Below, one piece after another: positions 7,065-14,909 of a stretch of DNA of 31,775 nt. Under the pieces are notes generated by a model. The model made no database searches. It saw only the letters and a list, made by a program, of their open reading frames with translations, and was not told the origin of the DNA. The stretch is from JBJFCE01 sp964437825. Lineage in GTDB: Bacteria; Bacillota; Clostridia; Lachnospirales; Lachnospiraceae. The translations under genes and the position numbers were made by a program. The stretch spans positions 1 through 31,775 of the forward strand of contig CAYTIH010000030.1 in the NCBI GenBank assembly GCA_964437825.1, in the 5' to 3' direction. Each line of letters starts with the position of its first letter. The stretch's first letter is position 1.

Positions 7065-8375
7065 ATGTGGGCATATGAAAGTGTATTTTATCAAATTTAT
7101 CCGTTGGGATTCTGCGGAGCACCTTTTGAAAACGACGGGAATTTACAGAGTAGAATTTTAAAGGTGATTGACTGGATCCCGCATATCGGTAAGCTTGGCG
7201 CAAATGCAATTTACTTTTCGCCGATTTTTGAGTCCGATACGCATGGATATAATACAAGGGATTATCAGAAACTGGATGTACGGCTTGGAACCAATGGGGA
7301 TTTTAAGCTGGTAGCGCAAAAGCTGCATGAAGCGGGGATCAAGGTAGTACTCGACGGGGTATTCAACCATGTGGGACGAGGCTTTTTTGCGTTTCGCGAT
7401 GTGCAGCAAAACAGGCAGAATTCCAGATATTGCAGCTGGTTTCATTTAAGCTTTGACGGAAACTCCAATTATAACGACGGATTCTGGTATGAGGGCTGGG
7501 AAGGAAATTATGATCTTGTCAAGCTGAATCTGCAAAATGAAGAGGTGGTACAGTATTTACTTGACAGCGTAGGTATGTGGATTAAGGAATTTGATATTGA
7601 CGGAATCCGACTGGATGTGGCGTATTGTCTGGATCATAATTTTGTAAGAAGACTGAGGAGCTTTTGCGATAGTCAGAAGGAGGATTTCTTCCTGGTCGGA
7701 GAGATGCTTCATGGAGATTACAATGTGCTTGTCAATGACCAGATGCTTCATTCGGCAACGAATTATGAATGCTATAAGGGACTGCATTCCAGCTTTAACA
7801 GTATGAATATGTTTGAGATTAATCATTCTCTGCTCAGACAGTTTGGACCGGAGAACTGGACTCTGTATAAAGGAAAACATCTGTTATCTTTTGTGGATAA
7901 CCATGACGTGACACGCGTTGCTTCTATATTAAAGAATGAAAAACATCTTCCGCTGATTTACGCGCTGATGTTTGGTATGCCGGGGATTCCATGTGTTTAT
8001 TACGGAAGTGAATGGGGAACCAAAGCGGATAAGAGCCAGGGGGATCCGGCACTTCGTGCCTGCTTTGAAGCACCGGAATGGACGTCTTTAACGGATTGGA
8101 TTGCAAAGCTTGCGGAGGCGAAAAAGAACAGCCCGGCATTAAACTACGGGGATTTCCGTTCTGTGGTTTTGACGAATCAGCAGTGCATCTTTGAGCGTAA
8201 AACCGCTGAGGAACGCGTACTGGTAGCAATCAATGCGGATGAAAATGCATATACGGCTCATTTTGATGCCGGATGCGGAATGGCAGTGGATTTGATTTCG
8301 GGAAAGAACCATGACTTTGGCGGCGGCAGCGAGCTGCCTGCCTACAGTGCTTATTTCTGGAAGACGGAGCGCTAA
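7065..8375 (+). CDS. GH13 family alpha-glucosidase/cyclomaltodextrinase-like enzyme
   Basis: A 436-residue glycoside hydrolase of the alpha-amylase family, without signal peptide, so probably cytoplasmic and acting on imported maltodextrins. The four conserved regions are visible: DGVFNH (97-102), GIRLDVA with nucleophile Asp184, LVGEM with acid/base Glu213, and FVDNHD with Asp281. It lacks the N-terminal domain of neopullulanases; a short C-terminal beta domain follows the barrel. The exact linkage specificity cannot be read. Start ATG 7065 has GGAGG at 7053-7057. The potassium-uptake gene begins 29 bases downstream, so they may share a transcript. Confidence 0.9.
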   Translation: MWAYESVFYQIYPLGFCGAPFENDGNLQSRILKVIDWIPHIGKLGANAIYFSPIFESDTHGYNTRDYQKLDVRLGTNGDFKLVAQKLHEAGIKVVLDGVFNHVGRGFFAFRDVQQNRQNSRYCSWFHLSFDGNSNYNDGFWYEGWEGNYDLVKLNLQNEEVVQYLLDSVGMWIKEFDIDGIRLDVAYCLDHNFVRRLRSFCDSQKEDFFLVGEMLHGDYNVLVNDQMLHSATNYECYKGLHSSFNSMNMFEINHSLLRQFGPENWTLYKGKHLLSFVDNHDVTRVASILKNEKHLPLIYALMFGMPGIPCVYYGSEWGTKADKSQGDPALRACFEAPEWTSLTDWIAKLAEAKKNSPALNYGDFRSVVLTNQQCIFERKTAEERVLVAINADENAYTAHFDAGCGMAVDLISGKNHDFGGGSELPAYSAYFWKTER

Positions 8376-8404
8376 AAACCCGTATCCGAAAGAAGGATAT
8401 AACA

Positions 8405-9772
8405 GTGAGAAAGAAATATGAATTATCGACAGTACAGGTTATCGTACTTGGCTTTCTGATTACGATTCTGGCAGGCTCGGTGATCTTAACGCTGCCGGTC
8501 TGCTCGGCAGACGGTACCGGGATGCCTTATCTTGATGCTTTGTTTACCGCAACAACCAGTGTCTGCGTGACAGGACTGGTTGTTGTAGATACGTATGCGT
8601 ATTTTAGCGTATTCGGCCAGGCTGTTATTTTACTGCTGGTGCAATGCGGCGGACTTGGGATTATCACGTTTTCCACCTTTGTCATGGTATTGATCGGACG
8701 TAAAGTGACTTTGAAGGACAGACTGCTTTTGGAGGATGCATTTAATTTAAATACGCTGCGCGGTCTGGTACGGTTTTTGCGGCGGGTGATCAAGGGAACC
8801 CTGATTGTGGAGGGAATCGGTGCTGTCTGTTATATGTTCGTGTTTATTCCGCAATACGGCCTTAAGGGAATCTGGATTGCTGTTTTTAATTCTGTTTCGG
8901 CGTTTTGCAATGCGGGGATGGATATTATAGGGGACAGTTCATTGACGGGGTATGTAGGGAATCCGTGGGTGAATCTGGTCACGATGGCGCTGATCGTGTT
9001 AGGAGGCATCGGATTTATCGTCTGGTGGGATATTGTGGGCGTGGCAGGTGAGGTCCGCCGCGGCACGATTCCAAAAGGTTCCTGTGTGAAAAGGCTAAAG
9101 CTGCATACCAAGATTGTATTGACGACAACCCTGATTCTGATTTTCGGGGGTGCGGTTCTGATTTTTGCATTGGAATACCGCAATCCGGAAACATTAGGAA
9201 ATCTGCCGTTTGGGACCAAAATTCAGGCGGCGCTGTTTCAGTCTGTAACCTTCAGAACGGCAGGATTTGCAACGATTTCGCAGACGGGATTGACTTCGGG
9301 AACGATACTGGTCGGCCTGATACTGATGCTGATCGGCGGATCGCCGGTAGGAACCGCGGGAGGCGTGAAAACGACAACGATAGCCCTTGTTTTTCTGACA
9401 ACGCTTGCAACCGTCAGAGGCCGTGAGGAAGTGACTGTCTATAAACGGACGATTCCGCCGAAAACGATACGCAAGGCAGTGTCGGTGTCTCTGGTATTTG
9501 GCGCCGTACTGGTGGTGATGATACTTTTGATGACTGTCTTTGAAACAGGAAGCTTTCTTGATATTGTATATGAAACGGTAAGCGCACTCGGAACTGTGGG
9601 CTTATCCAGAAATTATACCGCCGCCATGGGGATGGCCGGTAAGATCCTGATTATCTTCTGCATGTATCTTGGAAGGATAGGACCGATTTCCATGGCGATC
9701 GCATTTCAGTTCGGAGGCGGTAAGCGGAAGGTACAGATCAAATATCCGACGGATGATGTCACAGTCGGATAG
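8405..9772 (+). CDS. ktrB: TrkH/KtrB-type potassium uptake channel subunit
   Basis: A 455-residue integral membrane protein with four repeated membrane-pore-membrane units. The selectivity-filter glycines are visible at Gly57 (TSVCVTGL), Gly171 (AFCNAGMD), Gly287 (FRTAGFA) and Gly399 (GTVGLS). The length fits KtrB rather than the longer proteobacterial TrkH. It forms a potassium (possibly sodium-coupled) uptake system with the RCK protein encoded next. The start is GTG 8405 with AGAAGGAT upstream; no in-frame ATG sits better. The gap to the next gene is 15 bases. Confidence 0.92.
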   Translation: MRKKYELSTVQVIVLGFLITILAGSVILTLPVCSADGTGMPYLDALFTATTSVCVTGLVVVDTYAYFSVFGQAVILLLVQCGGLGIITFSTFVMVLIGRKVTLKDRLLLEDAFNLNTLRGLVRFLRRVIKGTLIVEGIGAVCYMFVFIPQYGLKGIWIAVFNSVSAFCNAGMDIIGDSSLTGYVGNPWVNLVTMALIVLGGIGFIVWWDIVGVAGEVRRGTIPKGSCVKRLKLHTKIVLTTTLILIFGGAVLIFALEYRNPETLGNLPFGTKIQAALFQSVTFRTAGFATISQTGLTSGTILVGLILMLIGGSPVGTAGGVKTTTIALVFLTTLATVRGREEVTVYKRTIPPKTIRKAVSVSLVFGAVLVVMILLMTVFETGSFLDIVYETVSALGTVGLSRNYTAAMGMAGKILIIFCMYLGRIGPISMAIAFQFGGGKRKVQIKYPTDDVTVG

Positions 9773-9787
9773 GAAGGAAAAGGATAC

Positions 9788-10444
9788 ATGGCAAAAAAGT
9801 CATTTGCAGTAATTGGACTGGGAAAATTCGGAAGAAGCATTGTGGAAGAAATGGTAAAGGCCGGCGCGGATGTTCTTGCCATAGATATGGATGAGGAAAA
9901 AGTAAAAAAGGTATCGGAATTTGTGACCTGTGCGGCCCAGGCGGACGTCAGGGATATGGATGCCATGGACGAGTTTGGAATTTCCAATATGGACGGCGTT
10001 GTGGTCGCTATGACCGGCAGTCTGGATGCCTCCATTATGGCGACAATCTATGCCAAGGAAGCGGGCGTACCCTATGTACTTGTGAAAGCGCAGGACGAGA
10101 TTCATGAGAGAATTCTGAAAAAGGTCGGAGCGGACAGAGTGATTATACCGGAACAGGAATCCGGAATCAGAGTTGCGAGAAATATGGTAACTGGCAATTT
10201 CATTGATTTTATTGAACTATCGGACCGTGTCAAGATGATAGAGATGAAGGTAAGGCAGGAGTGGGTCGGAAGATCGCTGCGGGATCTGGATCTGCGCAAA
10301 AAGCATGCGCTGAACGTCATTGCAGTCAGACAGGACGGAGAGCTGTTAGTGAATCAGGACCCCGATCAGCCGCTCCAAAAGGATATTACGTTATTGGTAA
10401 CAGTGGATAAAAAGGATTTGCAGAAGCTTTTACAGGATTTTTGA
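9788..10444 (+). CDS. ktrA: TrkA/KtrA-type regulatory subunit of potassium uptake
   Basis: A 218-residue cytoplasmic protein with an N-terminal RCK Rossmann domain (VIGLGKFGRSIVEEM, nucleotide-binding GxGxFG; acidic strand end at Asp37-Asp39) and a C-terminal RCK_C domain (about 135-218). In this family a ring of such subunits gates the membrane channel in response to ATP/ADP or NAD(H). AGGAAGGAAAAGG gives the ribosome site. It follows the channel gene directly, the usual two-gene unit. The sequence after it is a fragment scar. Confidence 0.92.
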   Translation: MAKKSFAVIGLGKFGRSIVEEMVKAGADVLAIDMDEEKVKKVSEFVTCAAQADVRDMDAMDEFGISNMDGVVVAMTGSLDASIMATIYAKEAGVPYVLVKAQDEIHERILKKVGADRVIIPEQESGIRVARNMVTGNFIDFIELSDRVKMIEMKVRQEWVGRSLRDLDLRKKHALNVIAVRQDGELLVNQDPDQPLQKDITLLVTVDKKDLQKLLQDF

Positions 10445-10460
10445 TGGCGTAATCATTGTT

Positions 10461-10600
10461 ATGAAACTCAATTTATTGCCACAGCCGAAAAAAACAGAGT
10501 ACGGCAGGGGAACGGTGCTATTGTGCAGCGAAAGCGTTATTCTTGCAGATGCGGGATTTTTATATGCTTCGCAGATATTGCGTCAGATCATAAGACAATG
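10461..10600 (+). pseudogene. Truncated N-terminus resembling a GH20 beta-N-acetylhexosaminidase
   Basis: The frame opens MKLNLLPQPKKTEYGRG, which resembles the N-terminal domain start of GH20 hexosaminidases (family LxPQPK...Y..G pattern). The similarity fades after about 45 codons and the frame then runs out of phase through unrelated sequence to a stop at 10730. A full enzyme would be hundreds of residues, so this is a remnant. The match rests on a short motif and could be wrong. Confidence 0.45.
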
Positions 10601-10608
10601 CGGATCGC

Positions 10609-10773
10609 CTTGTGCTGACGGAGCAGGCTATCAAGGAAACAATCAAAATTTGCAAAGACAGAAATGTGTTAAAAGAGTATTTGGAGCACAGGGAAACGGA
10701 GGTTGTGATGATTATGATGAGTTTATTTGATGATGAACGGATTATGTCCCGCCATTGTCATTTGACGACTTAA
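10609..10773 (+). pseudogene. C-terminal fragment of an Rpn-family nuclease/putative transposase
   Basis: In a different frame from the GH20-like piece the sequence encodes LTEQAIKETIKICKDRNVLK, continuing with EYLEHRETEVV and a short LFDDE segment. This is the helical C-terminal part typical of Rpn (PD-(D/E)XK recombination-promoting nuclease) proteins of Lachnospiraceae. It has no nuclease domain, start or ribosome site, and is broken again near 10740. An intact relative is encoded at 16132-17109. Confidence 0.6.
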
Positions 10774-10808
10774 AGGAGATTGAAACCGAGATTATGCAGT
10801 TAGCGTAA
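10737..10808 (+). pseudogene. C-terminal fragment of an unrecognised protein
   Basis: A third frame, opened only after three consecutive TGA codons, encodes TDYVPPLSFDDLKEIETEIM followed by QLA and a stop. The acidic helical tail looks protein-like and directly precedes a terminator, so it may be the end of a lost gene, perhaps from a mobile element. The parent protein was not identified. Confidence 0.35.
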
Positions 10809-10838
10809 CCAACAATTTAATATCAAAATAACAGTGTT

Positions 10839-10876
10839 AGGACACATAGAAAATGAAAACTCTATGTGTCCTTTTT
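10839..10876 (+). terminator. Strong terminator in the fragment scar
   Basis: AGGACACATAGA (10839-10850) pairs perfectly with TCTATGTGTCCT (10861-10872), followed by a T-run. It is a 12-bp rho-independent terminator, left behind after the gene it served was truncated. Confidence 0.85.
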
Positions 10877-10895
10877 GTATGTAAAGGAGCAGAGA

Positions 10896-10955
10896 ATGAA
10901 GAAAACAGACACCACCAAGCGAGCGCAAGAAAAACGCAAAGGCAAACGGAAGTAA
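10896..10955 (+). CDS. Possible 19-residue basic peptide
   Basis: An ATG at 10896 with a very good ribosome site (AAAGGAG at 10883-10889) opens the frame MKKTDTTKRAQEKRKGKRK and stops. Eleven of 19 residues are Lys or Arg. It may be a real microprotein, or the first codons of a gene that was lost with the rest of the mobile segment. No promoter is visible between it and the terminator just upstream. Confidence 0.25.
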   Translation: MKKTDTTKRAQEKRKGKRK

Positions 10956-11001
10956 AAGAAAACTCGGAATTTGACGCTTACCTTATAACTCCTTCAAGAT
11001 C

Positions 11002-11058
11002 AAGAAATCAAAAAGACAGAAATCAAAAAGATACAAAAAGACAGAAATCAAAAAGATA
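11002..11058 (+). repeat. Short tandem repeat of AGAAATCAAAAAGA units
   Basis: Near-identical units AGAAATCAAAAAGAY begin at 11003, 11018 and 11043, with a shortened ACAAAAAGAC unit between the last two. It lies in noncoding AT-rich DNA just ahead of the padR promoter and may mark slippage or element junctions. Confidence 0.7.
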
Positions 11059-11123
11059 TGTTGACATATCATATTATATGCGATATAGTATGTATGTAAA
11101 TAATATTATATGACGTATAATAT
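11055..11123 (+). promoter_or_regulatory. Promoter and palindromic operators of the PadR operon
   Basis: TTGACA (11061-11066), 17 bases, TATAGT (11084-11089) is a near-consensus promoter. GATATG-ttga-CATATC (11055-11070) overlaps the -35, and ATATTATA-tgacg-TATAATAT (11103-11123) lies just after the transcription start. Both are good candidates for autoregulation by PadR. The transcript would have a leader of about 210 bases. Confidence 0.65.
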
Positions 11124-11185
11124 AACAAAATTTATAATATTATTTCAAGATACAATATTTTCGAATCAGCAGTTATCTTTTTTAC

Positions 11186-11233
11186 ACGCGATTTATTCGC
11201 GTTGGCTATTTGTGCGGGAGCATCACAAATAGC
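11186..11233 (+). other. Two hairpins in the PadR operon leader
   Basis: ACGCGA-tttat-TCGCGT (11186-11202) is followed by GCTATTTGTG and CACAAATAGC (11205-11214 with 11224-11233, 9-base loop). They sit between the promoter and padR. They lack a T-run on plus, so are not plain terminators in that direction; on minus the strand reads into TGTAAAAAAG, also not terminator-like. They may be part of a repeat element. Confidence 0.55.
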
Positions 11234-11307
11234 TTCGATTGTGCAACAAGTCGCTCCGGAATGGAGATCAAATGAAGGTTCAAGGTGAAGTGAAAGGAGT
11301 TGTCGTT

Positions 11308-11634
11308 ATGGTATTCAATACGGGAGCCGCGCTGCTTGATGCAATTGTGCTGGCGGTTGTCACAAAGGAGCCGGAGGGAACATACGGATATAAGATTACG
11401 CAGGAGGTCAGACAGGTGATTGATTTGTCCGAATCGACACTTTATCCTGTGCTCAGGCGTCTACAGAAGGATAATTGTCTGGAAACCTATGATCAGGAAT
11501 TTGGCGGACGAAACCGCAGATATTACAGGACAACCGACATCGGGCAGGCGAAGCTGAAGTGGTATGAACTTGAGTGGAAACAGTACTCGGAAAAAATAAC
11601 AGGGCTATTTGAGGGAGGAATCAGCCATGAATAA
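11308..11634 (+). CDS. PadR family transcriptional regulator
   Basis: A 108-residue winged-helix regulator: LDAIVLAVV opening helix, YGYKITQEVR recognition region, LSESTLYPVLRRLQKDN and the wing YDQEFGGRNRRYYRTT, all hallmarks of PadR. I chose ATG 11308 because AAAGGAGT (11293-11300) is spaced 7 bases before it; an in-frame ATG at 11272 is possible. The stop overlaps the DUF1700 gene by 8 bases. In Firmicutes this trio commonly forms an envelope-related operon repressed by its PadR. Confidence 0.9.
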   Translation: MVFNTGAALLDAIVLAVVTKEPEGTYGYKITQEVRQVIDLSESTLYPVLRRLQKDNCLETYDQEFGGRNRRYYRTTDIGQAKLKWYELEWKQYSEKITGLFEGGISHE

Positions 11635-12244
11635 GGACACTTTTTTACAACGTTTGAGGGAACTGCTGGCGGGAATTCCTGCCATGGAAGCACAGGAAGC
11701 GATTCAGTATTATGAGGATTATTTCGCGGATGCCGGTGTGGAAAATGAAGCGAAGGTCTTGGAAGAACTGGGAAGTCCGGAAAAGGTGGCTGAAAATATC
11801 CGCAAGGACAGCGTTTCCTATCAGGACAGCGCTTCCTATCAGGGCAGCACATATCGGCAGCAGTCGGAGAAAAAATCTCACAGCGTAGGTTGGATTGTCG
11901 CAGCGATTTGTACCTGCTGGCTTTGGGTGCCGCTTCTCATTGCATTTGTGAGCGTATTGTTTGGGGTAATGGTAACGATTTTGGCGGTTATTTTTGCAAT
12001 CGGTGTTGCTGCACTTGCCATGGTCATTGGAGCGATTGTGATGGTTTGCGCTTCTCTGGTAAAGCTCATTGTCAGTCCGGCAGGCGGACTACTCCTGCTG
12101 GGAACAGGCCTGATGCTTGGAGGTATTGCAATTCTTGGCATTATGTTGGTGACACTGCTTTTCGGGAAGGCGATTCCAGGCTTATTTCGAGGAATCGGTG
12201 CCATTTGGAAAAGAATGTTTAGAAGAGGAGGGAGCATGTCATGA
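11627..12244 (+). CDS. DUF1700 (HAAS domain) membrane protein
   Basis: A 205-residue protein. Residues 1-60 carry the HAAS/DUF1700 helical domain (LRELLAGIP...EAIQYYEDYF...LEELGSPEKVAENI). A short Ser/Tyr/Gln repeat (SYQDSASYQG) links it to three or so hydrophobic membrane segments from about residue 85 to 190. HAAS domains are thought to pair with PadR regulators as membrane sensors. The start ATG 11627 has GGGAGG upstream, and the stop overlaps the next start as ATGA. Confidence 0.88.
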   Translation: MNKDTFLQRLRELLAGIPAMEAQEAIQYYEDYFADAGVENEAKVLEELGSPEKVAENIRKDSVSYQDSASYQGSTYRQQSEKKSHSVGWIVAAICTCWLWVPLLIAFVSVLFGVMVTILAVIFAIGVAALAMVIGAIVMVCASLVKLIVSPAGGLLLLGTGLMLGGIAILGIMLVTLLFGKAIPGLFRGIGAIWKRMFRRGGSMS

Positions 12245-13140
12245 AAAGAGTAACGAAAATCTGGTTTACCGCAGCATGCTCAATGCTTGTACTGGGATTT
12301 GTGTTTGCGCTGATCGGTAAGGAGCTGGGCGGCTCCAAATGGGTGGAACAGTGGATTTATAACGGAGACCTTTCTTTTGGACCGCTGGATTTTTTGAGCA
12401 TGGATGTGGAGTTTGATGACGTTGAATTTGACAGTGATCGGGAAAGCTACAGCGGAGATGTTGCGGTCAGCGCAATTGCGGACACGGAGGATATTACAGA
12501 TCTGCTGGTGGCAGTAGGAGGAGCGGAGCTGAAGCTGAAAGTCTCCGAGGATAACACGTTCTATTTCAGCAGTGACAATGCACCTCGGTATCAGTGCTAT
12601 GTGCAGGGAAATACACTGTATTTAAAAAGCAGGCGTGCCGACTGGATCAAGGAAAGTGAAATTGTTTTATATATTCCCGAAAATTGGGAGTTTAAAGACA
12701 TTTCTATGGAAATCGGAGGCGGTGTCATTTCGGCTGATGCATTGAGAGCGGATCACATTCAGGTAGAAGTGGGTGCCGGAACGATCAGGATAGATGCTCT
12801 GGAAGCGGAGGAGTTATCCGTGGAAATCGGCGCGGGAGAAGTGGATCTTTTCAATGTGAAGGTGCAGGACGGTGAGCTGGATGTCGGTATGGGACAGCTT
12901 TTGCTTGAAGGAAGTGTCAGCGGAAATCTGGATGCGGAGTGCGCGATGGGATCGATGAAATTTACAATGTATGAAAAAGAAGAAGATCACAATTATGAAC
13001 TGGAATGCGCGATGGGATCTCTTCATATTGGAGGAAACTCTTATGAAGGATTAGCCACAGAGCGGTACATTGATAATCATGCGGATTTCGTATACAAGCT
13101 GAATTGTTCAACGGGAAAAATTACGATGACCTTTCAGTAA
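12241..13140 (+). CDS. DUF4097 family beta-repeat protein
   Basis: A 299-residue protein with an N-terminal transmembrane anchor (about residues 8-26) followed by a putative extracellular region. From about 75 on it consists of short beta-strand repeats (for example DISMEIGGGVISADAL, IQVEVGAGTIRIDAL, LSVEIGAGEVDLF and the paired ECAMGS motifs), the DUF4097 pattern. Its role is unknown; in this operon type it probably responds to envelope stress together with the DUF1700 protein. Its start overlaps the preceding stop by 4 bases, so translation is coupled. Confidence 0.88.
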   Translation: MKRVTKIWFTAACSMLVLGFVFALIGKELGGSKWVEQWIYNGDLSFGPLDFLSMDVEFDDVEFDSDRESYSGDVAVSAIADTEDITDLLVAVGGAELKLKVSEDNTFYFSSDNAPRYQCYVQGNTLYLKSRRADWIKESEIVLYIPENWEFKDISMEIGGGVISADALRADHIQVEVGAGTIRIDALEAEELSVEIGAGEVDLFNVKVQDGELDVGMGQLLLEGSVSGNLDAECAMGSMKFTMYEKEEDHNYELECAMGSLHIGGNSYEGLATERYIDNHADFVYKLNCSTGKITMTFQ

Positions 13141-13162
13141 ACAGGAATTAAATAGAGCAAAT

Positions 13163-14023
13163 TCATTCTGTATTTTGGTGTCTGAGTTTTAAATCAGTTA
13201 AAAAGTGTTCAAAGCAAACGCCTTCTCTGACCGGAATTCCGGCTTCATGGGAGGCGTTTATACATGTACCGACAAAATCCGCAGCCAGCTTTACGGAATC
13301 TGCAAACGGGTCGTTTTTGACTGCACAGGCCGAAATGACAGAAGCAAAAATATCTCCGGTTCCGGGTCTGGATTCTCCGCGGATAGGAGCGTCATAAAAA
13401 GAAATTTCGCCATCCGCATAGATCAGATTGCGAAGAAAGGAATCGTTTGGAATGCCGGTGACGACAATTTTCCGGGGACCGAGCCCGGCAAGCTTTTGTA
13501 AAAGCTTCTCGAAGAATGAATGGTTCTTTGACTGGCAGGCAGAGTAGTCGGAGTCTGTCAGCAGGCAGGCTTCGGTCAGGTTCGGCGTAATAATATCCGC
13601 CTGGGATACCAGAAATTTCATGGCCTTGCACAGATCATCCGTAATGACGGCATATGCTTTCCCGTGGTCGCCCATGACCGGGTCTATGATGATTTTGGTA
13701 TCCGGCGACAGCTCTTTCTGGCGGCGGATAAAGTCCGAGACAATATCGGCCTGCTTTACCGAACCCAGAAAGGATGAATAGATTCCGTCAAAGGTAAGGC
13801 CAAGCTCCTCCCAGCCGTGAAGGTAGGCGGAAATTTTATCGGTATAATCATCAAAATACCATGTGGGGAAACCCGTATGATTAGAAAAAATAGAAGTGGG
13901 TACGGGACAGGCCTGTACGCAGAGCGCAGAAATAACAGGCAGGGCCACTGTCATGGAACAGCGGCCAAAGCCTGCGATATCACTGATTACTGCAAGTTTT
14001 TCCGGAATCTGATTGTGGTTCAT
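13163..14023 (-). CDS. pdxY: Pyridoxamine/pyridoxal kinase
   Basis: A 286-residue ribokinase-like enzyme that phosphorylates pyridoxal or pyridoxamine to salvage vitamin B6. Visible signatures are the N-terminal ISDIAGFGRCSMTVALPVIS, the NHTGFPTW substrate segment, DPVMGDHGK, PNLTEA, and the catalytic GTGD anion hole in RPGTGDIFASV near residue 230. It is the second gene of a minus-strand pair, 12 bases after an ECF S component, which supports a salvage route of uptake then trapping. A weak AAGGA-type ribosome site lies in the short gap. The convergent DUF4097 gene ends 22 bases away with no clear terminator. Confidence 0.92.
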   Translation of the reverse strand: MNHNQIPEKLAVISDIAGFGRCSMTVALPVISALCVQACPVPTSIFSNHTGFPTWYFDDYTDKISAYLHGWEELGLTFDGIYSSFLGSVKQADIVSDFIRRQKELSPDTKIIIDPVMGDHGKAYAVITDDLCKAMKFLVSQADIITPNLTEACLLTDSDYSACQSKNHSFFEKLLQKLAGLGPRKIVVTGIPNDSFLRNLIYADGEISFYDAPIRGESRPGTGDIFASVISACAVKNDPFADSVKLAADFVGTCINASHEAGIPVREGVCFEHFLTDLKLRHQNTE

Positions 14024-14035
14024 TCTGTTTGATCC

Positions 14036-14656
14036 TTATGCTTCGCTTACGCTTACTTTTTTATCCAGTACAAAGAAGAGACCTGCTTTTTTCAAGGCCG
14101 GACGAAGGGCCATATAAATGACAACGGATACGATGGTTGAGGTGACTGCATTGATACTGGTGGAGGCAATGTTCCATGCCAGCGTCAGATCGGCAGCGGG
14201 CTTTCCGAGTATCCACAGTTTATAATAATAACCAACCAGAGGATCAAAAATGACGTTGAATAACAGGCCGCTGACAGCGGACAGAATGACCCAGAAAAGT
14301 ACCTTTTTGTTATCCTTCTGTGTGGTGATATGTCCGATTTTGTGAGCAACGAGACCGGTAATCAGACCGATGCAGAGCTTTAAAACGAAGGTCTTGGGTG
14401 CGGTCATGACATAAACGGGATCAAACAGGTCGCCGATGGTCATACCGATGGCGCCGCCGAGACCGCCGTACAGACCTCCAAGCAGCAAGGCGCCAAGTAC
14501 ACAGACCGCATTTCCTAAATGAATGGAGGTTGCATTGCCGCCGGGTAATGTAATCTTGATTTGCAAAAATGTAAATACGACATAGGACAGGGCTGCTATC
14601 AAACCGGTAAATACGATTTTTAAAATTGTTTCATGGGATTTGTTTCTGGTTTGCAT
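14036..14656 (-). CDS. pdxU: ECF transporter S component, probable pyridoxine/B6 uptake
   Basis: A 206-residue protein with about six hydrophobic segments. The region after the first helix, GGNATSIHLGNAVCVLGALL, and the Ala/Gly-rich helix that follows match the ECF S-component pattern used to bind the shared energising module. The energising EcfA/EcfT genes are not in the window. Because it sits directly upstream of the B6 kinase, its substrate is most likely pyridoxine or pyridoxal; that is inferred from context, so the symbol is provisional. AAGGAG lies 7 bases ahead of the ATG at 14656. Confidence 0.75.
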   Translation of the reverse strand: MQTRNKSHETILKIVFTGLIAALSYVVFTFLQIKITLPGGNATSIHLGNAVCVLGALLLGGLYGGLGGAIGMTIGDLFDPVYVMTAPKTFVLKLCIGLITGLVAHKIGHITTQKDNKKVLFWVILSAVSGLLFNVIFDPLVGYYYKLWILGKPAADLTLAWNIASTSINAVTSTIVSVVIYMALRPALKKAGLFFVLDKKVSVSEA

Positions 14657-14763
14657 ATCTTAATCTCCTTTTCATTGCACAGCACGATTTCTGTATGGGT
14701 TTCAGTGCTTTTATGAATATGACATTCGATCGATTGTTGATTTTCATTATATGCAAACGTGGC

Positions 14764-14804
14764 ATGATAGAAACTACCAGTTTGAATAAAAATAACCATA
14801 CCAG
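14764..14804 (-). promoter_or_regulatory. Direct repeat and -10 candidate upstream of the B6 operon
   Basis: On minus, CTGGTA occurs twice in direct orientation (14799-14804 and 14775-14780), 24 bases apart, followed by TATCAT (14764-14769), a possible -10. The second copy occupies the -35/spacer region. Directly repeated sites at about two-helix-turn spacing are typical of MocR/PdxR regulators. Confidence 0.45.
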
Positions 14805-14838
14805 ATATAAAATAATGATTTCGTGTTTTCTGTGTATG

Positions 14839-14847
14839 TGTTATGAT
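14839..14847 (+). promoter_or_regulatory. Extended -10 promoter of the 99-residue protein gene
   Basis: TGTTATGAT gives an extended -10 (TATGAT at 14842-14847); the -35 region is weak (TTTCGT, 14819-14824). It lies about 60 bases before the start codon. Confidence 0.4.
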
Positions 14848-14909
14848 CATAATATGAGTAAAAAAAGTACATATTATTTTAAGGCGGAGCATAAAACGGA
14901 GGTATGCAA

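Noticed and set aside
11002..11058. Tandem AGAAATCAAAAAGA units as a possible CRISPR array or iteron origin
   Set aside because: Units are only about 15 bases and adjacent, with no spacers of CRISPR size, no cas genes and no replication initiator gene nearby.
10853..11113. 86-codon plus frame across the tandem repeat
   Set aside because: It starts in the loop of a terminator hairpin and is mostly translated repeat and AT-rich promoter DNA.
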